From Alphaproteobacteria bacterium (lineage in GTDB: Bacteria; Pseudomonadota; Alphaproteobacteria; Rhodobacterales; Rhodobacteraceae), in assembly GCA_030429105.1 (NCBI GenBank), contig JAUIDE010000010.1, positions 1-62,857 on the forward strand: DNA of 62,857 bases, read 5' to 3'. The position numbers and the translations under genes were made by a program. This document shows positions 18,656-27,026 of the stretch, piece after piece. The notes below the pieces were generated by a model. The model saw only the letters and a list, made by a program, of their open reading frames with translations, was not told the DNA's origin and searched no databases. The number at the start of each line of letters is the position of its first letter. Positions within the stretch are counted from its first letter, which is position 1.

Positions 18656-20239
18656 TCAGGCCATCCAGGTGTACCAGGAGGCCCGCCCCGTCATCATCTC
18701 GCCGTTCGGATCGTCATACCAGCCGGCGATCGCGTCCGCATGCGCGTCCACGAAGTCGTTGAACATCGGGCAGATGAGGCCGCCCTCCTCATGGAGGATC
18801 TTCGCGAGCTCGTGGTAGAGTTCGGTGCGGCGCGCGATGTCCGTCTCCGCCCGCGCCTCGACGATGAGGGCGTCGAAGGCCTCGTTGCGGAACTTGGTGT
18901 CGTTCCAGTCCGCCGTCGAGAGATAGGCGGTGGTGTACATCTGGTCCTGCACCGGGCGGCCGCCCCAGTAGCTCGCGCAGAAGGGCTTCACGTTCCAGAC
19001 GTCGGACCAGTAGCCGTCATCCGGCACGCGCGTGACCTTGAGCGGGATGCCCGCCGCCTCGCAGGATTGCTGGAAGAGCGAGGCAGCGTCCACCGCGCCG
19101 GGGAAGGCGGTGTCCGCCACCAGAAGCTCGATGGGCGAGCCGTCATGGCCGGAGGCGGCGTAATGCGCCTTCGCCTTCTCGATGTCCTGCTCCCGCTGCG
19201 GCAGCGGGGTGAAGAGCGGATAGGCGGCGTTGATCGGGATGTCGTTGCCGACGGTGCCGAAGCCGTCGAGGATCTTGTCCACCATCTCCTGCCGGTTGAT
19301 CGCCCATTTGAGCGCGAGGCGAAGCTCCCGGTTGTCGAAGGGCGGCTTGTCCACATGCATGATGAAGACGTAGTGGCCGCGCCCGGCGACGCTGGTCACG
19401 TTCACGCCCGGCGCGCGGGCCATGAGCCGCGCGATCTTCGGATCGACGCGGTTGATCATGTGGACCTGACCGGCCTGAAGCGCGGAGGTGCGGGCCGTGC
19501 CGTCATTGATGACGAGGATCTCGACGGCGTCGTAGAAGCCGCGCTCCTTGTCCCAGTCGTCCTGGTTCTTCTCGAAGGCGTAGCGGACGCCGGCCTCGGC
19601 GGAGACGAGCTTGTAGGGGCCGGTGCCGATGGCCGCGTTCGGATCGTCGAAGCCGCCGTTGGGCTGGATGACGAGGTGATAGTCGCCGAGGAGATAGGGA
19701 AGGTCGGCGCTGCCGGATTTCAGGGTTACGACCACGTCGCGCCCGTTCTGCTCGATCCCGGCGATGCCCTGGAGGATGCCGAGGGCGCCGGACTTCGAGT
19801 TCTCGTCGGAATGGCGCTTGAAGGTGGCGACCACGTCCGCCGCGGTCATCTCGCTCCCGTCATGGAAGCGCACGCCCTCGCGGATCGTGAAGGTCCAGAC
19901 GGTGCCGTCCTCGTTCGGCGAGAAGCTTTCCGCGATGCGGGGGACGAGTTCGCCGGTCGGCGAGACGTCGATGATCGTGTCGCCCCACTGGCTGAGGACG
20001 GAATAGGGCACCGGGCTGTCGGAGAGACCGGGGTCGAGCGTATCCGTCGTCTCGCCGCCGCCGAGGCCCATCTTGAGCACGCCGCCGCGCTTCGGCGTCG
20101 CGGCGCGGAGGCTGGCGGGGGCGAGCGAGACGCCGAGCGCGGCGGAAATGCCGGCGGCGCCGGCGCCGCCGAGCAGCGTGCGGCGCGTCAGCCCTGAGCG
20201 GTCGAGGCTCGCCAGAAGGCGGGACAGGTCGTCATTCAT
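18656..20239 (-). CDS. Extracellular solute-binding protein, family 5, with Tat-type signal
   Basis: 527 residues, normal DppA size. The N-terminus has a twin-arginine motif (LTRRTLLGG, Arg-Arg at about 19-20) followed by an Ala/Gly-rich hydrophobic stretch and an AAT cleavage region, so export through the Tat system is likely. The mature protein shows SBP_bac_5 features such as TIREGVRFHDGSEMTAADVV. First gene of the minus-strand ABC operon; start supported by GGGAG seven bases upstream. A weak promoter (TTGCGC-N17-GCTACG on the minus strand) can be drawn at 20351-20379. Ligand unknown. Confidence 0.9.
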   Translation of the reverse strand: MNDDLSRLLASLDRSGLTRRTLLGGAGAAGISAALGVSLAPASLRAATPKRGGVLKMGLGGGETTDTLDPGLSDSPVPYSVLSQWGDTIIDVSPTGELVPRIAESFSPNEDGTVWTFTIREGVRFHDGSEMTAADVVATFKRHSDENSKSGALGILQGIAGIEQNGRDVVVTLKSGSADLPYLLGDYHLVIQPNGGFDDPNAAIGTGPYKLVSAEAGVRYAFEKNQDDWDKERGFYDAVEILVINDGTARTSALQAGQVHMINRVDPKIARLMARAPGVNVTSVAGRGHYVFIMHVDKPPFDNRELRLALKWAINRQEMVDKILDGFGTVGNDIPINAAYPLFTPLPQREQDIEKAKAHYAASGHDGSPIELLVADTAFPGAVDAASLFQQSCEAAGIPLKVTRVPDDGYWSDVWNVKPFCASYWGGRPVQDQMYTTAYLSTADWNDTKFRNEAFDALIVEARAETDIARRTELYHELAKILHEEGGLICPMFNDFVDAHADAIAGWYDDPNGEMMTGRASWYTWMA

Positions 20240-20299
20240 TCGCGTTCTCCCGTTGTCGGAGGCCCGGCGCGGCGGGCTCTGTCATTGCGGTCCGGGGCT

Positions 20300-20342
20300 C
20301 CGGAGCGGCGCTCCGGTCCTCTGGCGCGCGTCGCCGCGCGCC
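20300..20342 (-). terminator. Tandem GC hairpins downstream of dabA
   Basis: CCGGAGC/GCTCCGG (20300-20316, three-base loop) and GGCGCGCG/CGCGCGCC (20323-20342, four-base loop) lie about 90-130 bases beyond the dabA stop on the minus strand and before the next operon's start. No T-tract follows, so termination is only plausible. Confidence 0.35.
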
Positions 20343-20428
20343 GACCGTTCCGTAGCCCGACATTGCGACAGAAGCGCAACGGGGTGAAGCGAAATGCGAC
20401 CCTTGGGCGGCGGATCGCGACGCGGGGC

Positions 20429-22813
20429 TCAGGCCGCCGCGCGCCTCGGCTCCGCCGCGAACGCCTCCCACTGCAATCCGGGCCGGTAGCGGGCGGAGAC
20501 GCGGCCGCCCTCCATCAGCAGGAGATGCATCCAGCAATTGTCGAAGAGCGCGCGGACGCCCGGATGGCGGGAGAGAATGTCCGCCACCGCCTCGCGCGGA
20601 GCCTCGATCAGCACGGAGAGGCGGAGCGGCTCATGCACGGGGCGCTCCCCGTCATGCACCGCCTGGAGGGGCAGGCCGGCGCGGAGCGCGCCGCCGTTCC
20701 CCTCCACCACGCCGAAGCCGCCGACGACGTTGTGGATCAGCTTGTCGCCCGAGCCGAAGATGGCGGGCGCAACGGCGGAGCCGTAATATTGCAGGCTGAT
20801 CCAGCTCGCCACCACGACCGGCGCGGTGAGGATGAGCTCCAGCGTGCCGAAGCCTTCGTCCCCCTTCCAGTCGTAGCAATGGAGGAAGGCGCGGCCGCCA
20901 AGATCGGCGCCCGCACTCGCCGCGCGCGGGGCGGCGATGAAGGCGGCGCAGCCGGCGAGGCCCCATTCGGGGCGCAGCTCCGCCCAGTTGAGGGCCCGCG
21001 CGGCGAGGCTTTCCGCCTTCGCGCCGGGGATGCGGAGCGCCCGCTCCGCCCGCGTCGCGGCGCCGGCGGCCTTCAGCGCGGCGCGGGCGCGGGAGATCTC
21101 CTCTGCGTGGCCGGGCGCCGGCGCATCCTCGAAGAGCGTCGCCTCGTCTGTCGTCGTGTCGTGGAGCCCGGCGAGGAAATGCGCATCCTCCGGCAGGGAG
21201 ACGCCGTGCGCGCCGAGGCCGGCCCGCGTTTCCGGGTCGTTCAGCAGCGCGGCGAGGAGGCGGGCGGAGACTTCGCCCGTCCTGCCCCCGCAGGCGCCGC
21301 ACTGATACGCGCTCTCATGCGGGTTGTTCGCCGCATGGGCGCCGTGGCCCATGAGGAGGACGAGCCGCGCATGGCCGGAGGCGAGGCCCATCGCCTTCAG
21401 CGCGGCGGCGCCCGTCTCCGCCTTCTGCGCGGGGCTGAGCGGCGGGTCGAAGCGCGGCGCCGGGGAAGGGGCCGTAGCGGAGGCGAGGGAGAGACCGTCC
21501 TTCGCCAGCTTCCAGGCATAGGCGGGCCCCGCCGCCTCGACGAAGGCGAAGGAGGAGACGGCGGCCTGCCGGAAACGGCCCCAGGCCCGCTTTGCGCGGG
21601 CGGCGATGCGCTCGGCCTCCTCCGCCGCCGGGGCGGCGTGGCCGGTCGCGGTCATGGCCGGATTGAGGAGAACGGGGAGGTGCGCCTCCGCCTCGTCCGA
21701 GCCGTGCGGCCGGTGCGCGGCGGGCAGGCCAAAGAAGCCGGCGAAGCCCTTCGTCACGATCCCGGCGTCCTCGGCCTCCAGCGCCCGGCGGAAAACCTCC
21801 GAGCGGACGTCGATGCAGAAGACGGCCTGAATGGCGGGCCGCTCCGCCGCCGGAGCGGGCGCGGCGCCGAGGGAGGCGGCGAGCCGCCGCTGCCAGCCGC
21901 GCTCGGCGGCTTCCAGCAGGATCGCGTCGAGCGCCTCGTCGGCGCCGGGCTCGACCGGCGCGGCGTGGAGGGCGACGATCTCCGCCCAGTCCGTGGCGAC
22001 GCCGGGCGCATGGGCGAGCAGCGCCTCCTCGAAGGTCAGGCGGATGGCGAGAAGGTCGACGAGGGTTCCGTCCGTCACCCCCTCCATTTCCGCCCGCCAG
22101 AGGAGCCAGCGCGCATGCTGCGGCCAGCCGCCGAGATCGAGCAGGAGGCGGTGGAACGCCGTCTCCGCCGCGGGGGCGGAAAGGCCGAGCGCGTCCGCTG
22201 CGCGGAGGATCGCGCGCGCGGAATTGTCCGGCGACGCGGCGACATGGGCGCAGAAGCCGGCGAGGCCCGCGATTTCCGGCGTCAGGTCGCTCGACGCCCA
22301 GGCGCGCCAGGAGGCCCAGGCGGAAAGTTCGGGCGCCGGGGACCAGAGCGCCTGCCCCCGGTCGAACCGGCCCGCGGCCCAGAGGCCGAAGCACCGGGCG
22401 ATGATCGCGGGCCAGTCTGCGCCCGTCGCCTTCGCCGCTAGATCGGCGATTGTGGGGAGGGCGGTCGCTTCGGGCGCGGGCTCCGCCATCCGCGCCTTGA
22501 GCGCGGCGAGGCTTGCAGGCTTCAGCGGCGAGGGCGAGGCGGCGAGGGCCGCTTCGAGGTCTTCGTTCGTCACCCGCCCTTCGGTCAGCGCGGCGGCGAG
22601 GTCGGCGCGGGGCGGCGTCAGGCTCATCCCGGCGACGCGGGCGAGGCGCGTGGCGGCGGCGGCGAAAGGCTCGCCCGCCTGGCCGAGGAACGGGTTGACG
22701 GCGACTGTCGCGTCGAGCGGGAAGGCGGGCGGGACGGCCCGCGCCGCGGCCTCGGCGGCTTCGAGAATCCCCTGCGTCGAGTGGGCGGCGAAGGTTTCGG
22801 CGTTGTCGAACAT
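20429..22813 (-). CDS. dabA: DabA-type inorganic carbon transporter subunit (DUF2309 / UPF0753)
   Basis: 794 residues from the ATG at 22813, chosen because GGAG lies six bases upstream; alternative in-frame starts are a few codons earlier. DabA is a peripheral, beta-carbonic-anhydrase-like subunit that, with DabB, takes up inorganic carbon as bicarbonate using ion-motive force. The zinc-site pattern is intact: C333 and D335 in FCIDVRSE, H490 in MGHGAHA, C505 in YQCGACGG; the 2- and 15-residue spacings match those known for the Halothiobacillus protein. It follows dabB by 27 bases in the same operon, opposite a LysR regulator. No Rubisco or carboxysome gene is in the window, so it may supply bicarbonate for anaplerosis. 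Confidence 0.88.
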   Translation of the reverse strand: MFDNAETFAAHSTQGILEAAEAAARAVPPAFPLDATVAVNPFLGQAGEPFAAAATRLARVAGMSLTPPRADLAAALTEGRVTNEDLEAALAASPSPLKPASLAALKARMAEPAPEATALPTIADLAAKATGADWPAIIARCFGLWAAGRFDRGQALWSPAPELSAWASWRAWASSDLTPEIAGLAGFCAHVAASPDNSARAILRAADALGLSAPAAETAFHRLLLDLGGWPQHARWLLWRAEMEGVTDGTLVDLLAIRLTFEEALLAHAPGVATDWAEIVALHAAPVEPGADEALDAILLEAAERGWQRRLAASLGAAPAPAAERPAIQAVFCIDVRSEVFRRALEAEDAGIVTKGFAGFFGLPAAHRPHGSDEAEAHLPVLLNPAMTATGHAAPAAEEAERIAARAKRAWGRFRQAAVSSFAFVEAAGPAYAWKLAKDGLSLASATAPSPAPRFDPPLSPAQKAETGAAALKAMGLASGHARLVLLMGHGAHAANNPHESAYQCGACGGRTGEVSARLLAALLNDPETRAGLGAHGVSLPEDAHFLAGLHDTTTDEATLFEDAPAPGHAEEISRARAALKAAGAATRAERALRIPGAKAESLAARALNWAELRPEWGLAGCAAFIAAPRAASAGADLGGRAFLHCYDWKGDEGFGTLELILTAPVVVASWISLQYYGSAVAPAIFGSGDKLIHNVVGGFGVVEGNGGALRAGLPLQAVHDGERPVHEPLRLSVLIEAPREAVADILSRHPGVRALFDNCWMHLLLMEGGRVSARYRPGLQWEAFAAEPRRAAA

Positions 22814-22840
22814 CTGTCTCTCCATCACGTCAGCGGGGGA

Positions 22841-24403
22841 TCAGCGGGGCTTCACGGCGTCGAAGCCGCCGATCAGCCGGTCGAGGACGGCGTTGAGGTA
22901 GAACCCGTTGGCGACGTGGACGCGCAGGCCCGCCGCCGCCGGATGATGCGCCCAGCGCGGGAAGAGCGACTGCGCGACCGCCACGAGCCCGAAGGAGGCG
23001 AGGGCGAGGACGATCAGCGCCCATTCCAGCGCGCCGGGAACGGGCGGCTGCGGCAGGTGCGGCCCCCATAGCGCGCCGGAGACGGCGTGAAATCCGAAAT
23101 AGGCCAGCGCCGCGGCGAGGGAGGCCTGCGCCGTCTTCCGTGTCAGCGCCCGGGGCGCGGCGGCGGCGAGGCCCTGGGCGACGAGATAGGCGACGCCGAA
23201 GATCAGGATGACGCCGAGCGCCATGGCCTGCGCCGATTTCGGCCCGATCAGGAGCCAGAAGGCGGAGGCGACGACGGCGTAGAGCGCGAGGGCGATCGCA
23301 AAGGCGCGCGCCACGTCGCGGAGGCTCGGGGCCGCGACCGGGCCGGGCCGCCGCGTCTCCGTCGCCGCCTTCACCGCGCCGCCGGCGGAGAGGAAGGCGT
23401 GCGCCTTGTAGAGGGAATGGGCGACCACATGGAGGAGCGCCAGCGCCCAGAGGCCAAGGCCGCACTGGAGGAGGAGAAAGCCCATCTGGCTGACCGTGGA
23501 CCAGGCGAGCGCCGTCTTCGCCGCGCTCTGCGTCAGCATGACGGTCGCGCCGAAGAGCGCGGTGAAGCCGCCGATCATGGCGAGCGCGGCCATCGCGCCG
23601 GGGCTCGCCTGCACGAGGTCCGCGAGGCGGATGAGGAGGAAGCCGCCCGCGTTCACGACGCCGGCATGGAGGAGGGCGGAGACGGGCGTGGGCGCCTCCA
23701 TCACCTCGGTCAGCCAGCCGTGGAGGGGAAAGGAGGCCGTCTTCAGCGCGGCGACGAGCGCGAGGAGCGCGACCGCGATCTTCGCCGCGAGGGGGAGGCC
23801 GCCAGCCGCGGCTTCGGTCAGAAGGGCGATGTCGGCCGTCCCGTAGGCGGACCAGAGGAGCGCGGCGGCGACGATCAGCGCCGCGTCGCCCCCGCCCCAG
23901 ACGAGGGCGAACTTCGCGGCGGCCCGCCGCGCCTCGGCGCGGCCCGGGAACCAGAGGAGAAGCCGCCGCATCGCCGCGCCGACCGCGACGAAGGCGGCGA
24001 CGAGAACCGCGAGCGAGCCCGCCTGAACGAGGAGGAGGACGGCGGCGAGCGTGGCGAGGATCAGGCCGTGAAAGGCCCCCTCCCCCTCCGCCCCGTCGAG
24101 ATAGGTGCGGGAATAGCGCGTGACGATCCAGCCGATGAAGGCGACGAGGAGCGCCATCGTCGCGCTCACGGCGTCGAGCCGGAAGGCGACGAGCAGCGCG
24201 CCGGAGCCGAAACCGAACGTCGAGGGGCCGGCGAGGGCGAGCTGCGCCGCGCCCGCGGCGGCCAAGACGAGCGCGGCGAGGGCCGCGCCCTCGGCCAGCA
24301 TCGGCAGGCGCCCCGGGCGGCGGCCCGGCTGCGCGGCGGCGAGGCCGGCGCAGGCGAGGAGGATGAGCGGGGCGAGAAGAGAGAGGGGGATGAGGGACGT
24401 CAC
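22841..24403 (-). CDS. dabB: DabB-type membrane subunit (NuoL/MrpA proton-conducting family)
   Basis: 520 residues from the GTG at 24403; AGGAGG six bases upstream fixes this start, while an in-frame extension upstream would run into the LysR promoter. About 13-14 hydrophobic helices. The antiporter-type core is visible: HGWLTEVMEAPTPVSALLHAG (near residue 200), the stretch common to NuoL/M/N and Mrp proteins, and a conserved lysine/histidine region at VAHSLYKAHAFLSAGG. Shorter than NuoL and without other complex I genes nearby; adjacency to dabA makes it the ion-conducting partner. It is the first gene of the dabBA operon. Confidence 0.85.
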   Translation of the reverse strand: MTSLIPLSLLAPLILLACAGLAAAQPGRRPGRLPMLAEGAALAALVLAAAGAAQLALAGPSTFGFGSGALLVAFRLDAVSATMALLVAFIGWIVTRYSRTYLDGAEGEGAFHGLILATLAAVLLLVQAGSLAVLVAAFVAVGAAMRRLLLWFPGRAEARRAAAKFALVWGGGDAALIVAAALLWSAYGTADIALLTEAAAGGLPLAAKIAVALLALVAALKTASFPLHGWLTEVMEAPTPVSALLHAGVVNAGGFLLIRLADLVQASPGAMAALAMIGGFTALFGATVMLTQSAAKTALAWSTVSQMGFLLLQCGLGLWALALLHVVAHSLYKAHAFLSAGGAVKAATETRRPGPVAAPSLRDVARAFAIALALYAVVASAFWLLIGPKSAQAMALGVILIFGVAYLVAQGLAAAAPRALTRKTAQASLAAALAYFGFHAVSGALWGPHLPQPPVPGALEWALIVLALASFGLVAVAQSLFPRWAHHPAAAGLRVHVANGFYLNAVLDRLIGGFDAVKPR

Positions 24404-24457
24404 GGCGGGCCTCCTGTCCGGTTCGGATGGGCGGGGAGGTAGCGCTTGAATGACTTC

Positions 24458-24478
24458 CAGAAAAATACATATTTTCTG
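24458..24478. promoter_or_regulatory. Dyad in the dabB/LysR divergent promoter region
   Basis: CAGAAAA (24458-24464) and TTTTCTG (24472-24478) form an inverted repeat with a seven-base AT-rich centre. A smaller TTCT-N7-AGAA dyad sits at 24487-24501, touching the LysR start. Between GC-rich genes this block is strikingly AT-rich. LysR-type regulators bind such sites in divergent promoter regions, so it is a candidate operator. Confidence 0.5.
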
Positions 24479-24503
24479 AGTAAACATTCTGTCTGATAGA
24501 ACG

Positions 24504-25373
24504 ATGGCCGAGATCAACCTGCATCACCTCCGCCTGTTCCGCGCCGTCGCCACCGACGGAACGCTCACCGGCGCCGCGCGGCGGCTCAACCTTTCGCAAT
24601 CGGCCGTCTCCACGCAGATCAGGGCGCTGGAGGCGGCGCTCGGCCATGCGCTCTTCGAGCGGCGGGGGCGCGGGCTGGCGTTGACGGAGGCGGGGCGGAT
24701 CGCGCTCGACCATGCCGAGGCGGTGTTCCGCGCGGCGGAGGACCTGACAGCGACGCTGAAGGAGACGGGGCGCGCGCGGCGGGCGCTGCGCGTCGGCGCG
24801 CTCGCCACGCTTTCGCGCAATTTCCAGATCGGATTCCTGCGGCCGTTGGTCGGGCGCGCGGATGTGGAGGTCGTGCTCCGCTCGGGCGGGCAGGAGGAAC
24901 TCTTGCGCGGGCTCGATTCGCTGGCGCTGGACGTAGTGCTGACGAACATGCCGCCGGCGCAGGACGCGGCGAGCCCCTGGCTCGTCCAACGGCTGGCGGA
25001 GCAGCCCGTCTCGCTGATCGGCGCGCCGGGGCGGATCGGGGCCGGGCGGACGCTACGGGACCTGCTGGAGACGGAGCCGCTGATCCTCCCCGCGCGCGGC
25101 GCCGCGATCCGCGCCGGGTTCGACGCGCTGGCGGACCGGCTCGGCCTCTCGCCCGCCATTGCGGCCGAGGCGGACGACATGGCGATGCTGCGGCTTCTGG
25201 CGCGGGAGGATGCGGGGCTCGCGGTGATCCCGCCGATCGTCGTGCGGGACGAGCTCGAGTCGGGCGCGCTGCTTGAGGCGGCGCGGCTCGACGGGATCAC
25301 GGAGAGCTTCCTCGCCGTGACGCGGGAGCGGCGCTTCCCCAACCCGCTCCTCGCGGAGCTGTTCCGCGCCTGA
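24504..25373 (+). CDS. LysR family transcriptional regulator, likely controls dabBA
   Basis: 289 residues. N-terminal winged helix (residues 5-65) with the LysR signature LFRAVATDGTLTGAARRLNLSQSAVSTQIRALE, in which the second helix contacts DNA, then a substrate-binding domain of two lobes (about 92-289). The tail pattern DMAMLRLLAREDAGLAVIPPIVVRDEL resembles NhaR-like members. It is divergent from dabB with 100 bases between starts, and by analogy with CbbR/CcmR could sense a metabolite of carbon status. Its stop is six bases from the TfoX-like gene, convergent. Effector unknown. Confidence 0.88.
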   Translation: MAEINLHHLRLFRAVATDGTLTGAARRLNLSQSAVSTQIRALEAALGHALFERRGRGLALTEAGRIALDHAEAVFRAAEDLTATLKETGRARRALRVGALATLSRNFQIGFLRPLVGRADVEVVLRSGGQEELLRGLDSLALDVVLTNMPPAQDAASPWLVQRLAEQPVSLIGAPGRIGAGRTLRDLLETEPLILPARGAAIRAGFDALADRLGLSPAIAAEADDMAMLRLLAREDAGLAVIPPIVVRDELESGALLEAARLDGITESFLAVTRERRFPNPLLAELFRA

Positions 25374-25379
25374 CCGGGC

Positions 25380-25721
25380 TCAGGCCTTCGGCGGGAGGGA
25401 GGCGGCGAAGCCGAAGGCGAGGTCGACGAGGCGTTCGAGCGTCTCCGGCGCCTCCGCGAGGGCCGGCTCCGCGATGCGGACGAAGCCGGCCATCCGCCGG
25501 CCGGAGGGCGTGGCGGCCTCGACCCCCGGCAGGGCGAGCGCCGCCGCCTCGTTCGGCTTGCCGACCCGCGCCATCGCCCCGCGCTTCGTCGCGCCGGCGA
25601 CCATGTTGCCGTCCACCATGAAAAAGACGCCGCCGAACATCTTCTTCTCGGCGACGCCGGGGAGGCCGCCGATCCGCTCCGCGATGATCGCGTAGGCCGT
25701 ATCCGAATGCGGCAAACTCAC
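25380..25721 (-). CDS. TfoX/Sxy N-terminal domain family protein
   Basis: 113 residues, covering only the TfoX N-terminal domain: an early PGVAEKKMFGGVFFMVDGNM segment (near residue 20-39) and a C-terminal helix. In gammaproteobacteria full-length TfoX/Sxy controls competence, but stand-alone N-terminal domain proteins are widespread and uncharacterised, so no competence role should be assumed. Monocistronic, convergent with the LysR gene. Confidence 0.8.
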   Translation of the reverse strand: MSLPHSDTAYAIIAERIGGLPGVAEKKMFGGVFFMVDGNMVAGATKRGAMARVGKPNEAAALALPGVEAATPSGRRMAGFVRIAEPALAEAPETLERLVDLAFGFAASLPPKA

Positions 25722-25810
25722 CCTCCTTCCCCCCGCGACCTTCTAGCAGACCCGCCCCCGCTTGTCGGCGCCCCGGCGCGCGGCTAGATCGGACGGGGAA
25801 AGGGACGGCC

Positions 25811-26950
25811 ATGAAAAAGCGCGCGATTTTCGAGGAGGCGGGGGCTGCCCCTGCGATAGCGGCGCCCGCGCCGGGCGCGGCGGCGGCCAGGAAGGCCGGG
25901 GCGCGGGCGGCGATCCGCGTCTGGCTCCTGATCCTCGCGGCGCTCGTCGTCGTCATGGTCATCGTCGGCGGGCTGACGCGGCTGACGGACAGCGGGCTCT
26001 CGATCACGGAATGGAACGTCATCATCGGCGCCATCCCCCCGCTTTCGGAGGCGGACTGGATCGTCGCCTTCGAGGAATACAAGACGACGGACGAATGGCG
26101 GCTCCAGAATTCCTGGATGACGCTGGAGGATTTCAAGCCGATCTTCTGGTGGGAATGGGGCCACCGCTTCATGGGGCGGATGGTCGGCCTCATCTGGTTC
26201 ATCCCGCTCGTGATCTTCGCCGCGCTCGGCATGATCCCGCGCGGCTGGGGGCTGCCGCTGGTCGGCGTCGGCCTCCTCGGCGGGCTTCAGGGCGCGGTCG
26301 GCTGGTGGATGGTCTGGTCCGGCCTCTCGGTGCGGGTGGACGTGGCGCCCTACCGGCTCATGGTCCATCTCGGCATCGCCTTCCTGATCTTCGCCGCGCT
26401 CGTCTGGCTGATCGCGAAGATCGGGCGGGAGGAATGGGCGCTCCTCCAGGCGCGGCGGGCGCGGGCTCCGGGATTGCGCTTCTGGGCCGGGGCGGCGTTC
26501 GTGACGCTCTTCCTCCAGATCCTGCTCGGCGCGCTTGTGGCGGGGACGGACGGCTGGGCGGGCTGGCATGACTGGCCGTTCATGGACGGCGCCTTCATCG
26601 CGCCCGAAGCCTTCTCCATGACGCCGCATGTCGAGAACCACTTCGAGAATCCGGCGATGACGCAGTTCCAGCATCGCTGGTTCGCCATCGTCCCGCTGAC
26701 CATCGCGCTGATCTTCCTCATCAAGGCGCGCCGCTCCGGCCACCGGAAGAGCAAGACCTGGGCGACGGCGCTCTTCCACGCGATGTGGGTGCAGGCGGGG
26801 ATCGGGATCGTGACGCTGATCTTCGCGGCGCCGGGGCAGATGATCTGGCTCGCGCTCCTCCATCAGCTCTGGGGGCTGATGCTCGTCGCGCTCGCCGTGC
26901 GGGCTCTGTTCGAGGTCTCCTATCCGGCGGCGCAATCGGTCCGAGGCTGA
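25811..26950 (+). CDS. ctaA: Heme A synthase, COX15/CtaA type
   Basis: 379 residues, eight predicted membrane helices. It converts heme o to heme a for cytochrome oxidase. Visible features are the first helix with LLILAALVVVMVIVGGLTRLTDSGLSITEWN (residues near 38-68), the heme-ligand histidines in WGHRFMGR and FQHRWFAI, and a third in LHQLWGLM. The N-terminus is an Ala/Pro-rich 30 residues. AAAGGG six bases upstream supports the ATG at 25811. The 76-base gap to ribB has no strong terminator. Confidence 0.93.
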   Translation: MKKRAIFEEAGAAPAIAAPAPGAAAARKAGARAAIRVWLLILAALVVVMVIVGGLTRLTDSGLSITEWNVIIGAIPPLSEADWIVAFEEYKTTDEWRLQNSWMTLEDFKPIFWWEWGHRFMGRMVGLIWFIPLVIFAALGMIPRGWGLPLVGVGLLGGLQGAVGWWMVWSGLSVRVDVAPYRLMVHLGIAFLIFAALVWLIAKIGREEWALLQARRARAPGLRFWAGAAFVTLFLQILLGALVAGTDGWAGWHDWPFMDGAFIAPEAFSMTPHVENHFENPAMTQFQHRWFAIVPLTIALIFLIKARRSGHRKSKTWATALFHAMWVQAGIGIVTLIFAAPGQMIWLALLHQLWGLMLVALAVRALFEVSYPAAQSVRG

Positions 26951-27026
26951 CGCAAGGGCCCCCGTTCCGCCCCCTCGCCTTTCGCCGCGCCGCGCGTTAC
27001 ATCCCGGCGCGACGAGAGGATTTCGC

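Noticed and set aside
25380-25721. Competence regulator TfoX
   Set aside because: Only the N-terminal domain is present and no competence genes are nearby.
26951-27026. FMN riboswitch upstream of ribB
   Set aside because: The gap is only 76 bases, too short for the RFN element, and its conserved segments are absent.
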